From assembly GCA_022484695.1 (NCBI GenBank), contig JAKVKU010000002.1, positions 124,001-188,000 of the forward strand: a stretch of DNA of 64,000 bases, read 5' to 3'. Position numbers and translations under genes: made by a program. This document shows positions 26,565 through 35,666 of this stretch, one piece after another (position 1 is the stretch's first letter; every line of letters begins with the position of its first letter). The stretch is from Lactobacillus sp. Its GTDB lineage: Bacteria; Bacillota; Bacilli; Lactobacillales; Lactobacillaceae. The notes beneath the pieces are model-generated. The model saw only the letters and a program-made list of their open reading frames with translations, ran no database searches and was not told the origin of the DNA.

Positions 26565-27518
26565 TTATGGTAAAATATGGCCGGCTTTTAAGTATAAGTC
26601 ATACCATTCCTGACCGGTTAAGGTGATGTCTGAGCCAGCAACGCTTTCCTTGAGATGTTGCACATTCATAGTCCCTAAGACCACTTGAATATGCGCTGGA
26701 TGGCGTAAAATCCAGGCGGTGGCAATGGCATTTTTAGTGACGCCATATTTGTCAGCAACTTTTTGTAATTCGGCATTTAATTCCGGAAACTTGGGATTGT
26801 CAATGAATGGGCCTTCAAACAAACCATATTGATATGGGGACCAGGCTTGCACGGTCATCCCCTTGCGAGTAGCATATTCCAGCATCCCCCCATCATGATC
26901 AACACTATCAGCATCACTCATATTCATATGCAGCCCGAAATCAATGGCCCCGGTGTGCATCAAGCTGAATTGTAACTGGTTGATCATCAAACGCTGATGA
27001 ATAGCACTTTGCACCATATCTGCCTGTTGGGCATTGAAGTTAGAAACCCCGAAATGCCGGACTTTACCGCTGGCTTGTAATTGATCAAAAGCTTCAGCGA
27101 TGCCAGTGACATCCATCAAAGGATCTGGCCGATGTAATAAGAAAGCATCTAGATAATCTAACTTCATCCGTTGCAAGATACCGTCCACGGCTGCTAAAAT
27201 ATGTTCTTTGGACAAATCATAACGTTTACCAAAGACCAGATTACCATGGCTCCTTTTTGGATCCAAGATAATGCCGCCTTTTGATTGAATAAAGAAGTCG
27301 TCTCTTTTCAAGCCAGCTGCTTGTAAGCCCTTTGCAAAGACTTCCTCAGAAGTGCCGGAGCCGTAAATGTCTGCGGAATCGATGTAATCAATGCCATTTT
27401 CCTTAGCAGTAGTCAACACTTCAGCCGCTTGGGTGGCGCTCAAAGTGTTCATCCGCATAATCCCTAAAGCGACGTTCGAGACAGTCATGTCTGTGTTACC
27501 AAGATTTAATGTTTTCAA
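26565..27518 (-). CDS. Aldo/keto reductase (YdhF/YghZ-like), TTG start
   Basis: A 317-residue NADPH-dependent aldo/keto reductase. DSADIYGSG carries the catalytic Asp and Tyr, the Lys lies in FFIQSKGGI, the His in LLHRPDP, and GVSNFN and the C-terminal NADPH-binding segment (ILRHPAHIQVVLGTMNV) are intact. The start is TTG with AAGGAG nine bases upstream. It is second in a two-gene operon, 22 bases after the other AKR. It reduces small aldehydes or ketones; the natural substrate is unknown. Confidence 0.87.
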   Translation of the reverse strand: MKTLNLGNTDMTVSNVALGIMRMNTLSATQAAEVLTTAKENGIDYIDSADIYGSGTSEEVFAKGLQAAGLKRDDFFIQSKGGIILDPKRSHGNLVFGKRYDLSKEHILAAVDGILQRMKLDYLDAFLLHRPDPLMDVTGIAEAFDQLQASGKVRHFGVSNFNAQQADMVQSAIHQRLMINQLQFSLMHTGAIDFGLHMNMSDADSVDHDGGMLEYATRKGMTVQAWSPYQYGLFEGPFIDNPKFPELNAELQKVADKYGVTKNAIATAWILRHPAHIQVVLGTMNVQHLKESVAGSDITLTGQEWYDLYLKAGHILP

Positions 27519-27540
27519 AATTAAAAACTCCTTTAGTTTG

Positions 27541-28509
27541 TTATTGATGTTTATTTTGTTTAACTTCGTTTGCCAGGCGTTGGGCCAGCGTGCTGTAACT
27601 CATGGAATACCGTAACCAATCAGCATCATTGGGGTCCCCACCCACCCGTTGCTGGCGATCTAGCGTGGTAATGGCCGCCATGTCTGCTGGGGATAATTGA
27701 AAATCAAAAATAGCTAAGTTTTCAATCAGCCGGGCTTTGTGGACAGACTTCGGGATAATCACTTCACCCCGTTGAATGTGCCAACGTAAAATGACTTGGG
27801 CCACGGTCTTGCCCACCTTTTGGGCAATAGCCGTCAACACTGGATTGGTCAAAACACTATGTGTGTGGTCACTAAAGGTGAAAGCTTTGGTTTGCCCCAG
27901 CACAAGTAAATCGTGGGCCCCATTGTTTTCACCGCCTAAAGGACTCCAAGCTTCGTGGATAATATGGTGGGCCTTTAAAAATACTTGATCACTGGTTTGT
28001 TGCAAATAAGGATGGGTCTCAATTTGATCAACCATTGGCTTAATCCGGGCGTGATTCATTAAATCTGTCAATTGCGCTGGGGTGAAATTAGATACCCCAA
28101 TGGCCCGAATCAACCCCGCATCATAAAGGTCTTCAAAAGCCCGCCAAACTTCATTGTAACCTGGTGCCGGCCAATGAATGAGATACATATCCAAGTACGT
28201 TAATTGTAATTTATCAAGGGTTACTTGAAATTGCCGCTTAACATTGTCATACCCCCGCACATTATTCCATAGTTTTGAGGTGACAAATATATCCTTACGG
28301 GCAATGGTACTGGCCGCAATGGCCGCACCAACAGCGGCTTCATTATCGTAAAAACTAGCGGTATCAATGTGGCGGTACCCAACTTCAAAGGCGGTTTGCA
28401 CTGTTTTTTGGGCTACCTCGAAGTCAGGAATCCTGAAAACCCCTAACCCAACTTGGGGGATCTCAACGCCATTGGCCAATTGAACACTTGGTACACTTGT
28501 ATTTCCCAT
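27541..28509 (-). CDS. Aldo/keto reductase (2,5-diketogluconate reductase type)
   Basis: A 322-residue AKR5-like enzyme: DTASFYDNEAAVG (Asp, Tyr), FVTSKLWN (Lys), LIHWPAPG (His), GVSNFTP and IIPKSVHKARLIEN for NADPH. It is somewhat longer than the usual 275-285 residues because of an inserted loop near 190-225 (GENNGAHDLLVLGQTKAF). GGAGGTGG lies upstream of the ATG. It is transcribed from a promoter with a 19-bp spacer and a MerR-type palindrome, so the divergent MerR protein should activate it, probably in aldehyde stress. Confidence 0.88.
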   Translation of the reverse strand: MGNTSVPSVQLANGVEIPQVGLGVFRIPDFEVAQKTVQTAFEVGYRHIDTASFYDNEAAVGAAIAASTIARKDIFVTSKLWNNVRGYDNVKRQFQVTLDKLQLTYLDMYLIHWPAPGYNEVWRAFEDLYDAGLIRAIGVSNFTPAQLTDLMNHARIKPMVDQIETHPYLQQTSDQVFLKAHHIIHEAWSPLGGENNGAHDLLVLGQTKAFTFSDHTHSVLTNPVLTAIAQKVGKTVAQVILRWHIQRGEVIIPKSVHKARLIENLAIFDFQLSPADMAAITTLDRQQRVGGDPNDADWLRYSMSYSTLAQRLANEVKQNKHQ

Positions 28510-28556
28510 TACTCATTTTCCACCTCCGTAATGCCTTATATCGTTGCAACAAATTC

Positions 28557-28587
28557 AGTGTAAAACTTAGACCATAGTCTAAGTCAA
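28557..28587 (-). promoter_or_regulatory. MerR-type promoter with 19-bp spacer and operator palindrome
   Basis: Minus strand -35 TTGACT (28582-28587) and -10 TACACT (28557-28562) are separated by exactly 19 bp, and the spacer centres on CTTAGACCATAGTCTAAG (28566-28583), 7-bp arms. Overlong spacers twisted by the activator are the signature of MerR promoters. Confidence 0.88.
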
Positions 28588-28642
28588 CACCTTTTTAAAA
28601 TATGTTATACTGGACGCAATCACATAGAATAGGACTGATAAT

Positions 28643-29083
28643 ATGGTGTTTACGATTGGTGAGACCGCAAATAAAACTGGCATCTCTGAATATACTTTAC
28701 GTTTCTATGAAAAAAAGGGCCTCATGCCCTTTGTCAAACGCACCAGTTCTGGTCGGCGCTATTTCAGCGAAGATGATATCGATTTTCTGGGATTAATTAC
28801 TTGTTTGAAAAATACCGGCATGCCCTTAGCTGAAATCAAAGACTTTGTGGATATGACCATGCAGGGGGATGAAACACTGGAAAAACGTTTAACTATCTTC
28901 AGAACCCAGCGAGCCGCCGTGAAACAACAAATTGCTGCTGCTCAACGGCGTTTAGAGAAGTTGGATTTCAAAGTTCGTTACTTTGAAGCCGCCTGTGAAG
29001 CTGGTACTGAAGCGGCAGTTGAAGGGGATTGTGACGTACCCAATAGCCCCATTACGATTAATGATGCATTACGAGTTAAATAA
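28643..29083 (+). CDS. MerR-family regulator
   Basis: 146 residues: an N-terminal winged helix (FTIGETANKTGISEYTLRFYEKKGLMPFVKRTSSGRRYF), a long dimerising coiled coil (about 80-118), and a short C-terminal part with two Cys (AACEAGTEA..EGDCD). It resembles AdhR-type aldehyde sensors of Gram-positives. It is divergent from the aldo/keto reductase pair whose promoter has the matching operator. The cysteine pair could sense electrophiles (inference). Confidence 0.88.
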   Translation: MVFTIGETANKTGISEYTLRFYEKKGLMPFVKRTSSGRRYFSEDDIDFLGLITCLKNTGMPLAEIKDFVDMTMQGDETLEKRLTIFRTQRAAVKQQIAAAQRRLEKLDFKVRYFEAACEAGTEAAVEGDCDVPNSPITINDALRVK

Positions 29084-29106
29084 TTACGCTATTAATAACT
29101 GTTAAA

Positions 29107-29145
29107 AAAGCCCATGAACGCGGTCTATCGCCGTTCATGGGCTTT
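29107..29145. terminator. Bidirectional terminator
   Basis: AAAGCCCATGAACG and CGTTCATGGGCTTT arms around 11 bases, between the convergent merR gene and hydrolase gene. Confidence 0.9.
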
Positions 29146-29183
29146 GCTATTTTACAATTATCAATTTTGAGCAATTCACGATT

Positions 29184-30020
29184 TTATTTCAAAAAATCTA
29201 ATGCGGCTTGAACAAACGCTGCATGGTTTTGGAAAATGCCGCCATGCCCCGCGTCTGGATAAATAATCAACTGACTGTTGGCAATCCGTTTATTTAGGTC
29301 ATAAGAATTCACAGTGGGCACCATGCGATCATTATCCCCGTTCACAATTAAAGTGGGTTGTTTAATTCGTGACAAATCCGCTGGGGTTGCCTGCCCCCAG
29401 GCGACAATGGCTTTAAGTTGGGTCCGATAGGATTTAAGGCTGATGCCTTTATCCCGATCTTGTTGGCGCTCTTTTAGCCGTAATAGAAACTCCTTGGCTT
29501 TTCGTTTGCCATTACTGGTCCGGGTGAAGAACAGATATGTTTTGACATCCTTGAGGGTGAACAGGGCCCGAATGGAATCCCGATCAGAAAGCCGGGTCAC
29601 ATTTTCAATGCCTTCCCCACCTCGAGGCCCAGTCCCCGCTAAGATCATGCGACGCACTAAACCAGGTTCAATAGCAATCAATTCTTGGGCAATCATGCCA
29701 CCCATGGAAAATGAGAGCACATCAATCTTCTTTAAGCCCAAGGCATGAATAAACTTTAAAGAATCCCAGGCCATTTGTTCAATAGACGTGGGCACCTGCC
29801 CACCGGAAAGCCCGACCCCTTGATTATCAAAGGTGATAACCCAATGGTCTTTGGCGATTCCGTCAACGACCCGGGGATCCCAATTATCTAAAGTGCCTGC
29901 CAAATGTACAAAGAAAACAACGGGAATCCCGGTTTTCTCACCTAGTTCACGATATTCATAGCTAGTGTTGCCAACGGAAATGGTTAAATTTGGTGCTGTC
30001 TTATATTGTTCATTTATCAT
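29184..30020 (-). CDS. Alpha/beta-fold hydrolase
   Basis: About 278 residues. Nucleophile Ser in SFSMGGM, acid Asp in NGDNDRMVP and His in DAGHGG form the triad; FFVHLAGTLDNWDPR provides the oxyanion region. The ATG at 30020 is preceded by GAGGAG ten bases upstream; an ATG nine bases earlier is too close to that site, and the longer frame to 30071 has none. It is a single gene with a promoter overlapped by the same operator that stands before the oxidoreductase genes at 44-48 kb, so the TetR protein at 45497 probably controls it. The substrate (ester, lactone or peroxide) is unknown. Confidence 0.85.
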   Translation of the reverse strand: MINEQYKTAPNLTISVGNTSYEYRELGEKTGIPVVFFVHLAGTLDNWDPRVVDGIAKDHWVITFDNQGVGLSGGQVPTSIEQMAWDSLKFIHALGLKKIDVLSFSMGGMIAQELIAIEPGLVRRMILAGTGPRGGEGIENVTRLSDRDSIRALFTLKDVKTYLFFTRTSNGKRKAKEFLLRLKERQQDRDKGISLKSYRTQLKAIVAWGQATPADLSRIKQPTLIVNGDNDRMVPTVNSYDLNKRIANSQLIIYPDAGHGGIFQNHAAFVQAALDFLK

Positions 30021-30061
30021 TAATCTCATGCTCCTCTGCCCCACAGCAATACAAAGATTAC

Positions 30062-30140
30062 TTAGTAACATTATTTTCTATTTGTAACTTGTGATTCATC
30101 ATAAACCAACTAGTTACAAAAGTCAATTATTGTAACTAAA
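30062..30140 (-). promoter_or_regulatory. Promoter with two TetR-type operators
   Basis: Minus strand -35 TTGACT (30121-30126), 17 bp, -10 TATGAT (30098-30103). The main operator 30110-30140 has TAGTTAC and GTAACTA half-sites whose GTTAC/GTAAC cores begin 19 bp apart, around AAAGTCAA containing the -35. A weaker second copy with the same 19-bp spacing (GTAAC at 30065 and 30084) lies 48 bp downstream. Confidence 0.75.
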
Positions 30141-30172
30141 TATTTCGACAATATTCATCTCAGCTTTGCCCA

Positions 30173-30204
30173 AAGAAAAAAGCCCTCATCCGAGAGCCTT
30201 TCTT
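30173..30204 (-). terminator. Terminator of the GH42-permease operon
   Basis: AAGAAA..GC.CTC and GAG.GC..TTTCTT arms with a 4-base loop; a T-rich tract follows on the minus strand. Confidence 0.65.
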
Positions 30205-30215
30205 AAATAAATGTA

Positions 30216-31544
30216 TTAAGCAGCAACGTCTTTTTGTTCTTTGATCATCAATACTAATACGGCACCAACTAAAGCAATAATTGATAGAATTGGCAGAATT
30301 GGTAAATATTTGTGTCCCACCATATCGAAGATCAATGCGCCCAAAACTGGTGCTAAGATTTGGGCACCGGTATTGGCAAAGTTCAAAATTCCTAAATCTT
30401 TGGCGGAATTTTCCGGATTAGGCAGCACTTCCAGATTTAAGGCTTGATCGACTGAGAAGAAAATCCCGGACCCAGTCCCAGCAATGATCCCATACCAAAT
30501 CATTGTAGACGGATTTTGGAAAATAAATGGTAAAATTGTCCCAATAGCCGTCAATAATGCTGCGAAAGCCACCGGCCACTTACGAGTCCCTAATTTATCA
30601 GAAATAGCCCCCGAAGTTGATGAAAAGATAATAGCTGTGATCATCGTGGCGGTCCCCATCAAAGAGACATATTTACCAGCGTTAGAGCTATCTAAGCCCA
30701 TACCACTGGTCAAAATAAATACTTGGTACACCCCAAAAGCGGTAACGGCAATGTTGATCATCATTTTACCGAAAAGGGCTAAATAAAAGTTCCGAACATT
30801 GTGGATTGGGAAAACAAAGGCTTTGACAAAACCACTCCAATCTAGCTTCTCAGTAACCATTCCTAAGCTTGATTTTTCATGCATGATTATGGCAGCCACG
30901 GGACCAGAGATCAGCATCAAAACAGCTAAAACGAAGTAACCGGTGTTAACTAAACCAGGATTCGTGCTGCTCATGAAACGACCACCGACAACTGGACCAC
31001 CATATTGCCCAATGGCATAACCAATGGCATAAATGGAGGAAATTGTTCCCCGGTGCTGCGGTGCAACCCGATCAGCGATAACGGCAATTAAAGGTGCCAC
31101 GATCATATTGATAAAGGTTTGAATTAAGCACCATAGTACGATGAAGATTGGTAATTGGGAACGATCATTGATCATCCCTAGACCCACCATGACGGCTGCG
31201 GTTAATACGGAACCCACGACGATCCAAGGTGTCCGCCGACCCCAACGAGACCGGGTCCGATCAGATAAGGCCCCAATGATAATTGTGGTGATGGTGGAAG
31301 TCACTGCCCCTAAGGTCCCCAGTAGGGCTAAGAAGTTGTTAACTTGACTGCCAGCACCTCCAAAAATATTCGCTAATTTAGCCGGGTTTAACACTGAGTT
31401 TAAGCCCATAAATGGCGCCAACCATAATAGTGCCCCTAACCCAGTGGCAATCCCAATAAACACGGGAACTCTCGGTTGTTGCTTGTCTGTAACGTTGGCC
31501 GACCAGGTTGGCGCTGCAGTTGATCCGTTCTTACCTTGTGCCAT
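30216..31544 (-). CDS. MFS permease (glycoside/disaccharide type), copy 1
   Basis: A 442-residue, 12-helix transporter with GALSDRTRSRWGRRTPWI between helices 2 and 3, a motif shared with SLC45/GPH-like disaccharide permeases, and SVDQALNLEVLPNPENSAKDLG late in the protein. It is a paralogue of the product of 38464-39792. It lies 15 bases downstream of the GH42 gene on the same strand and probably imports the glycoside that enzyme cleaves. Substrate inferred only. Confidence 0.8.
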   Translation of the reverse strand: MAQGKNGSTAAPTWSANVTDKQQPRVPVFIGIATGLGALLWLAPFMGLNSVLNPAKLANIFGGAGSQVNNFLALLGTLGAVTSTITTIIIGALSDRTRSRWGRRTPWIVVGSVLTAAVMVGLGMINDRSQLPIFIVLWCLIQTFINMIVAPLIAVIADRVAPQHRGTISSIYAIGYAIGQYGGPVVGGRFMSSTNPGLVNTGYFVLAVLMLISGPVAAIIMHEKSSLGMVTEKLDWSGFVKAFVFPIHNVRNFYLALFGKMMINIAVTAFGVYQVFILTSGMGLDSSNAGKYVSLMGTATMITAIIFSSTSGAISDKLGTRKWPVAFAALLTAIGTILPFIFQNPSTMIWYGIIAGTGSGIFFSVDQALNLEVLPNPENSAKDLGILNFANTGAQILAPVLGALIFDMVGHKYLPILPILSIIALVGAVLVLMIKEQKDVAA

Positions 31545-31559
31545 AATTCATCCTCCTTA

Positions 31560-33632
31560 TTACTTGACAACTGCTTTAAAAATTTGATATCCCCAAGGTT
31601 TCAAAGTGAAGCTGTTCCCTTGTTTAATAGTTTCATCAGTCGTAAGCCCTTGACCAGTTTCAGAACAAAATTTGACCGTCTGGGTATCATTTGAGTAGTT
31701 AAAGTAAAAATCCAGAGTGGTATTATCCTTAGTGATCAATCGCTTGTTAATGATTGGAAACTGTTGATCTTGACGCACTGTCCAAAGACCAATCTTCTTC
31801 AAAATGTATTCATATAATGCAGTAATTGAATTTTCATTTAAATAAGAGCCGGTGTAAAAAGCCTGACCTTGGCCAAATTGATTCTCAGTAATAGCTGCAT
31901 ATTTCCCCCAGTAAGGATGATTGTACGTAGCTAAAGGCTTCCCAGTTGTGGGTGTTAACAATTCCATCCAATATTGAATCGGTTGATCTTTTATTTGCGC
32001 CAATTCAGCGGTGCCGGTAATTGTGATGTTCTCTTCAGGTTTTTCAGTGCCATAATTGCGATTGGGTTCAACAAAAAGTTCATATTCAGCACCGACTGCT
32101 TCAGATATTAAAGCGGGTTGGACATCTGTGCGAACCTTCACGTCTTGATTGGTAAAACCAGAACGGAAAGAATATAAAATGTTGCCACCATTTTTAACGA
32201 ACGTGTTTAATTGTAGCAAGTCCGCATCGGTTGCAGAATATAGCATTGGCACCACTAAGAAATCGTAATTGTCATTGTTGATCCGGGGATCACCGATTTG
32301 ACGGATATCCACTTCAACGTTTAATTTGTATAGGGGATCATAATAAGCACGGAGCACATCGTTGTACTGATGGGTGGCTGTCTTATCAAAAATTGTATTT
32401 TGATAAGGGAACCAGTCCACCGCACTTAGGGCCTGGTTGCTGACCACAAAGGCCACCCGATTATGCTTATGGGTATTTACAAATAATGCCCCATTGTCAT
32501 GCAATTCTTGGCCAATGGCTTTAGCTTCGTTGTAGACTGGATTGGGTTTAAAATCGTGTCCCAGTAAGCCCTTCCAATAAGTTTCATAACTATTGTGAAT
32601 GGAATGCCAATGCCAGTAACCGATCATATTAGCGCCTGAGGCAATATGTGAGTATGCCTGCAGCGTTAATTGCCCTGGATATGGGACCCAATGTCTGAAG
32701 GCCTGGGCTTCAGTTTCCATGACGATATAGTTGGCATCCTTCGTGGAGCGGGCCACATCCCCACAAAATGCAATCTCAGTTCCGGTTAAATTGTCTTGCG
32801 TGGGATGATACACATCTATTGCGGTGATATCAAAGGGTTTTGATATCTCGAAATGATTGGCATCAGCATTCAAACCAAAGGACTGTTTGCGCCATTCAAA
32901 ATCAAAGTTATTGGTCACAAATTGGTCGTCATGCTTGTATTCATTCACGAGCCCGACTTGCCAAGTTAAGAAGTCCACAACCAACGTGCGTTTAAAGGCT
33001 TCAAACGCCGTGCCAAAACTGCCGTTGATCGTTGAATTAGCAGGTGGAAAATCTTCCCAACTGTTGATGCGATTGCTCCAATAGTCAAACCCGTAAGCGT
33101 GGTTTAAGGCATCTAAATCACCATTGAATTTTTGCTTCAACCATTTTTGAAAAGCAATATAAACATTCTCACTGCTGGTATCAAAATGCTTAGTTTCATT
33201 GTCGACTTGAAAACCCACAACATTTGGTTTATCTGCAGTACGTTTGATCATTTTGCGGATAATCCGTTCAGAAAGAATCCTGAACGTGGGATTGGTGATA
33301 TCAATTAACTGCCGACCACCATATTCATGTTTACCACTTTTATCAGTCAGCAAAACCTCGGGATATTTCTTAGCCAGCCAGGTGGGGATGGCATAAGTTG
33401 GTGTGCCAATAATCACTTTAATACCCGCTGCATTCATGACATCAACGACTTTGTCTAGTTTTGAAAAATCGAAAATACCTTCCTGGGGTTCATACGTACT
33501 CCAAGTACTTTCGCCAATGCGCACCACATTGATATTAGCAGCTTGCATCATTTCAATATCTTTATCTAAGCGATCATAAGGTAAATACTCGTAATAATAG
33601 ACCGCGCCGTAAAAAAAATCTTGTAAAACCAT
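31560..33632 (-). CDS. GH42 beta-galactosidase-like glycoside hydrolase
   Basis: 690 residues. FFYGAVYYYEYLP and NVVRIGESTWSTYEP open the barrel; acid/base Glu146 in VDNET and the nucleophile Glu in VMETEAQ; a trimerisation domain and a beta-sandwich follow, as in GH42. No signal peptide, so cytoplasmic. The start at 33632 has GGAGG seven bases upstream; the frame could extend to 33653 but without a site. GH42 members act on beta-galactosides or arabinosides of plant or milk origin. It is divergent from an AraC regulator and has a cre-like palindrome. Confidence 0.87.
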   Translation of the reverse strand: MVLQDFFYGAVYYYEYLPYDRLDKDIEMMQAANINVVRIGESTWSTYEPQEGIFDFSKLDKVVDVMNAAGIKVIIGTPTYAIPTWLAKKYPEVLLTDKSGKHEYGGRQLIDITNPTFRILSERIIRKMIKRTADKPNVVGFQVDNETKHFDTSSENVYIAFQKWLKQKFNGDLDALNHAYGFDYWSNRINSWEDFPPANSTINGSFGTAFEAFKRTLVVDFLTWQVGLVNEYKHDDQFVTNNFDFEWRKQSFGLNADANHFEISKPFDITAIDVYHPTQDNLTGTEIAFCGDVARSTKDANYIVMETEAQAFRHWVPYPGQLTLQAYSHIASGANMIGYWHWHSIHNSYETYWKGLLGHDFKPNPVYNEAKAIGQELHDNGALFVNTHKHNRVAFVVSNQALSAVDWFPYQNTIFDKTATHQYNDVLRAYYDPLYKLNVEVDIRQIGDPRINNDNYDFLVVPMLYSATDADLLQLNTFVKNGGNILYSFRSGFTNQDVKVRTDVQPALISEAVGAEYELFVEPNRNYGTEKPEENITITGTAELAQIKDQPIQYWMELLTPTTGKPLATYNHPYWGKYAAITENQFGQGQAFYTGSYLNENSITALYEYILKKIGLWTVRQDQQFPIINKRLITKDNTTLDFYFNYSNDTQTVKFCSETGQGLTTDETIKQGNSFTLKPWGYQIFKAVVK

Positions 33633-33660
33633 CGTGTAACCTCCTGCATTCATTGTTTAG

Positions 33661-33672
33661 GAAAACGTTTTC
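33661..33672 (-). promoter_or_regulatory. cre-like palindrome upstream of GH42
   Basis: GAAAACGTTTTC, a perfect 12-bp palindrome matching the centre of cre, 28 bases before the GH42 start. Confidence 0.6.
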
Positions 33673-33779
33673 TTCAATACATATATTATCCGTTTTAAGT
33701 ACACTAAAGTACATTGTCTAATCACCTTTTAATTTATCCAAATATGACATATAATGTAAATATATTCGAATAAATTTGA

Positions 33780-34673
33780 ATGGTGGTGCTGATCATCGAT
33801 TTTTTAAAAAATGCCAAGCGTCTCCCGGTCATTGATTGGAACTTAACCTTCTTCGGGGCCCACGAACAAACTGTGGCTAAAACCTGGGCTGTTCCCATTG
33901 AAAAACACTATGCCTTTGAATGTATTTATGTTCTATCTGGGAAAGAAACAATCATCATGCATCACATGGATTTCACCTTAAACTCAGGGGATTTCTTTAT
34001 TGTGCCTCCGGAATTCTTACATCGCGTCCGGGCCGAAAGTGATTTAAAATACTTCTGTTATCACTTTGATATTGATGACCCTAGACTTAAAGCCCAACTG
34101 ATTCAGGGTTTGGACTATTATCACCCAGATGGTTCAGCCATTAATAAAGCCATTACCCCACACTTATTGAAATTAGATGCCTTAGTCCAAGACCCAACTT
34201 TTGATTTTACAACAAAAATGATTATTCAAATTGAGTTGTCCCACATCTTGATGCACTTTTATGAAGCCTCACAAAACAACGCTACTCAGGGCTCCTCAAC
34301 CCAAAACGAATACGCCAGAACCATTGCGGACTATTTAAAAAACGACCTAACCAGCCAAGTGCTGGCCTACTTAAAAGAGGGTTATACCACAGATCAAACC
34401 AAACCCGCCGTGGAAGCCGCTATCGATCATGTTGGCCTGAGCAAAGGCTATGGTTTTCGAATTTTCAAAGAGACTTATGGCATCTCCCCAAGAGAATACT
34501 TGTCAAAATTGAAAGTAAACGAAGCCAAAAAATTATTGTTAAAACCCGGCTATGCTATCTTAGACATCAGCTCAGCGCTGGGATACAGTGGTATCTCAAA
34601 CTTCAGTCGTCAGTTCAAACGCTGGACGAATATATCACCGAATGAATTTCGCAAGCAACAACTTAATAAGTAG
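33780..34673 (+). CDS. AraC-family regulator of the GH42-permease operon
   Basis: A 297-residue AraC protein: cupin sensor (HYAFECIYVLSGKETIIMHHMDFTLNSGDFFIVPPEFLHRV) and C-terminal double HTH (AAIDHVGLSKGYGFRIFKETYGISPREYL; ILDISSALGYSGISNFSRQFKRW). It is divergent from the GH42 gene with 147 bp between. No clear ribosome binding site precedes the ATG at 33780; the true start may be a few codons later. Confidence 0.82.
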   Translation: MVVLIIDFLKNAKRLPVIDWNLTFFGAHEQTVAKTWAVPIEKHYAFECIYVLSGKETIIMHHMDFTLNSGDFFIVPPEFLHRVRAESDLKYFCYHFDIDDPRLKAQLIQGLDYYHPDGSAINKAITPHLLKLDALVQDPTFDFTTKMIIQIELSHILMHFYEASQNNATQGSSTQNEYARTIADYLKNDLTSQVLAYLKEGYTTDQTKPAVEAAIDHVGLSKGYGFRIFKETYGISPREYLSKLKVNEAKKLLLKPGYAILDISSALGYSGISNFSRQFKRWTNISPNEFRKQQLNK

Positions 34674-34729
34674 CCAAGAAAGTCATATTTGGATAAACCC
34701 AAAGCATGTTTTGCATCCTGTTTCATCAA

Positions 34730-34755
34730 AAAAGGACCTCCCATGAGATCCTTTT
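34730..34755. terminator. Bidirectional terminator
   Basis: AAAAGGA.CTC and GAG.TCCTTTT arms with a 4-base loop, between convergent genes. Confidence 0.8.
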
Positions 34756-34778
34756 CTGATTCATATTATAAATACCCA

Positions 34779-35666
34779 TTATCTATGAAATTGCTGCAAT
34801 TGAAAAATAGCACCATAGAGATTGGCATCATTATGAAATTTACTACTCATTATCTCTGGCTTTTGTAAGGCAATCCCAATGGCGGGATTATGAGCGACTA
34901 ATTGATCATACTGTTGATTGATATTTTCGGTTACACTGGCCCGGGCTGAGATTCCCCCACCAATGACAAATCGAGGTACATCTAAAACGCATTGAATATT
35001 ATTGATGATTGTCGCAATGTCGTAACAGTAATTATCAAATATTTTCTTAGCAATGGGATTTCCGGCTTCAATGGCATCAAAAACCACTTTACCATCATTC
35101 GTGAGCCCCAACCGTTTAGCAATCTGAGCAATCATTTCAACGGCAGAGCCATAGTTACCAGCAATATCTTCTTGTGGCATATTCTTAGATTGACCAGCCA
35201 TGAAACTGAATTCACCAGCTTGCTGATGGCTACCTTGAAATAGTTGTTGATTGAGAATAATACCACCACCAACTGCTGTTCCCAAAATTAAGGCCACACC
35301 AGCAGGCACTTGGGCTAGATTGCCTTGCCAAGCTTCCGCCAATGCTGCAGCCTTACCATCGTTCTCCACGACTATCGGTAAGTCAACACGAATAGTCTGG
35401 GCAAAATCTAAACCATCCAAGAAGGGCAGTGAGCCGCCCTTATGGATTACACCATGATTATCCACGGTGCCCGGGACACTAAATCCTATACCCGCGATTT
35501 CAGCTTTAAAGGTGTCGACTAGTTGTCGAACCTGCTTTACAAAATCTTCTAAGCTAAGCGAAGCTGTTGGCTGGGTATGTTTTTGAATCAAATTACCCTT
35601 TAAATCAAACAAACCATATTTCAGATTGGTTCCACCTATATCAATTGCTAGATGTTTCTGTTTCAT
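34779..35666 (-). CDS. ROK-family sugar kinase
   Basis: 295 residues with LAIDIGGTNLKYGLF (phosphate 1), SVPGTVD, VENDGKAAALAE with the catalytic Asp, and GTAVGGGI. The family's zinc-binding His/Cys set (GHx9-11CxCGxxGC) is not present: the region reads HQQAGEFSF followed by no Cys cluster, as in BglK-type or other zinc-free members. It overlaps the end of the GH106-like gene by 4 bases (translational coupling), so it probably phosphorylates the sugar, such as glucose, released by that operon. Confidence 0.85.
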   Translation of the reverse strand: MKQKHLAIDIGGTNLKYGLFDLKGNLIQKHTQPTASLSLEDFVKQVRQLVDTFKAEIAGIGFSVPGTVDNHGVIHKGGSLPFLDGLDFAQTIRVDLPIVVENDGKAAALAEAWQGNLAQVPAGVALILGTAVGGGIILNQQLFQGSHQQAGEFSFMAGQSKNMPQEDIAGNYGSAVEMIAQIAKRLGLTNDGKVVFDAIEAGNPIAKKIFDNYCYDIATIINNIQCVLDVPRFVIGGGISARASVTENINQQYDQLVAHNPAIGIALQKPEIMSSKFHNDANLYGAIFQLQQFHR

